Shown here: piece after piece, positions 63,279 to 64,000 of the stretch
Numbering within the stretch: the first letter of the stretch is position 1
Layout: each line of letters starts with the position of its first letter
Assembly (NCBI RefSeq): GCF_012163135.1
Contig: NZ_JAAVUP010000001.1
Span: 186,001 to 250,000, forward strand
Direction of reading: 5' to 3'
DNA from: Neoroseomonas oryzicola
GTDB lineage: Bacteria; Pseudomonadota; Alphaproteobacteria; Acetobacterales; Acetobacteraceae
DNA length: 64,000 nucleotides
Made by a program: the position numbers and the translations under genes
The notes under the pieces: model-generated
What the model was told of the DNA's origin: nothing
Databases searched by the model: none
Seen by the model: the letters and a program-made list of their open reading frames with translations, nothing else

Positions 63279-64000
63279 GCGAATGCCGCCGATGCGGCCG
63301 GGCGGAAGGGCCGCGCGGGCCAGTCGCGGTGGTTGCGGACCTGGCCGTCGGCCCGCACCGCCGCAATCTTCGCCGGGTCGAGCCGGCAGAACACCCATTC
63401 CTCCTGGTCGAGCGCACCGCGCGCCAGCACGCCGTCCTCGGGGAAGCCGCGATCCACCGGGCCGAATACCGCCGCATGGCCGCGATTCACGTCGAGCGCG
63501 GCCGACCAAGGGGCCGTGCCGACGGTCGGCGTGATGGCGACGTAGCACTGGTTCTCCATCGCCCGCGCCGCGGCGCCGACCCGCACGCGGTTGAAGCCGT
63601 GCATGGAATCCGTGCAGGACGGTGCGAGGATCGCCCAGGCGCCGGCCTCGACCTGCACCCGAACATGCTTGGGGAATTCCACGTCGTAGCAGACCGAGAT
63701 GCCGATCCGCCCCCAGGGCGTGTCGAACACCTGCGGGTCGCTGCCCTGCGAGACGCCCCAGCGCTCGGCCTCGAAGCGCGTCATGGCGCGCTTCTCCTGC
63801 ATCGCCATGCGGCCATCCGGGGCGATCAGCGGCGCGCGGTTCACGACGCGCCCGTCTTCCGCGCGCATCGGCAGCGTGCCCGGCAGCAGCCAGACGCCGA
63901 GCCGCCGCGCGGCCGCTCGCATCGCGGCGAGGATCTCCGGCGCGGCCGCGACCATGGCGGCGAGCTCGGTCTGCTCGTCGGTGACGTCGCCGCCGACCAA
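63275..64000 (-). CDS. Carbon-nitrogen hydrolase (nitrilase superfamily), truncated by window end
   Basis: The visible 241 residues are the C-terminal majority of a nitrilase-superfamily protein. The catalytic lysine is in MQEKRAMTRFE and the nucleophilic cysteine in ISVCYDVEFPKHV; the third catalytic residue, an N-terminal Glu, and the start lie beyond base 64000. These enzymes hydrolyse amides or transfer acyl groups; the NCYVAITPTVG segment suggests the omega-amidase/plant-type branch rather than a true nitrilase. It is coupled to lpxB. In several alphaproteobacteria a gene of this family lies before lpxB, but a link to lipid A is not established. Confidence 0.85.
   Translation of the reverse strand: MVGGDVTDEQTELAAMVAAAPEILAAMRAAARRLGVWLLPGTLPMRAEDGRVVNRAPLIAPDGRMAMQEKRAMTRFEAERWGVSQGSDPQVFDTPWGRIGISVCYDVEFPKHVRVQVEAGAWAILAPSCTDSMHGFNRVRVGAAARAMENQCYVAITPTVGTAPWSAALDVNRGHAAVFGPVDRGFPEDGVLARGALDQEEWVFCRLDPAKIAAVRADGQVRNHRDWPARPFRPAASAAFA

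Overview
The window is about 64 kb of very GC-rich chromosome from an alphaproteobacterium, most likely Acetobacteraceae of the Roseomonas type. This placement is an inference: no rRNA is present. It rests on the base composition, the gyrA-coaD-cyclophilin start, lpxB for lipid A, and the abundance of periplasmic binding proteins, CoA transferases and amidohydrolases typical of environmental Rhodospirillales.

Layout. 1-2063: the end of gyrA, coaD and two tandem cyclophilins. 2105-3349: a tRNA-Lys gene cut in its anticodon loop by about 1.16 kb; the insert carries a second, intact tRNA-Lys and an AT-rich segment with one plausible exported protein. 3378-14125: an LLM flavoenzyme, a KefB/C-type antiporter, an MFS carrier, a two-subunit CoA transferase, a DsbA-fold isomerase, an M20 amidohydrolase and an orphan molybdoenzyme large subunit. 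14109-22579 (minus strand): nine tightly packed genes with two CaiB-type CoA transferases, a MaoC-like hydratase, two LigI-like amidohydrolases and two Bug binding proteins. 22709-25751: a DapA-like lyase, a small helical protein, and divergent lrp-like and dadA genes.

26254-29449 (minus): a serine hydrolase, a second hydratase, a CitE-like lyase and an unknown protein. 29552-31323: a carnitine-dehydrogenase-like enzyme with a signal-less PhnD-like protein. 31335-36889 (minus): a TAXI binding protein, DctA, a D-aminoacylase-type hydrolase and a ferric-reductase-like membrane flavoprotein. 37038-43754: three coupled genes encoding transglutaminase plus DUF2126, ATP-grasp plus Alpha-E, and a second transglutaminase, a poorly understood predicted peptide-ligase system. 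43887-56323: a long plus-strand run with a Dpp/Opp-type ABC importer, two amidohydrolases, a class II aldolase, a Bug protein and two dehydrogenases. 56345-64000: fused secDF, three NAD(P)-dependent oxidoreductases, lpxB and the end of a nitrilase-family gene.

The common theme is uptake (Bug, ABC, TAXI, DctA, MFS) combined with CoA activation, hydration, retro-aldol cleavage, hydrolysis and oxidation of small carboxylates or amides. Most catabolic genes have one-to-four-base overlaps, so they are probably read as polycistronic units. The features most worth a second look are the split tRNA-Lys with its AT-rich insert, the DUF2126/ATP-grasp/Alpha-E/transglutaminase set, the orphan molybdoenzyme with Gln at the catalytic Glu position, and the hydratase-CitE lyase operon that also contains a penicillin-binding-fold hydrolase.
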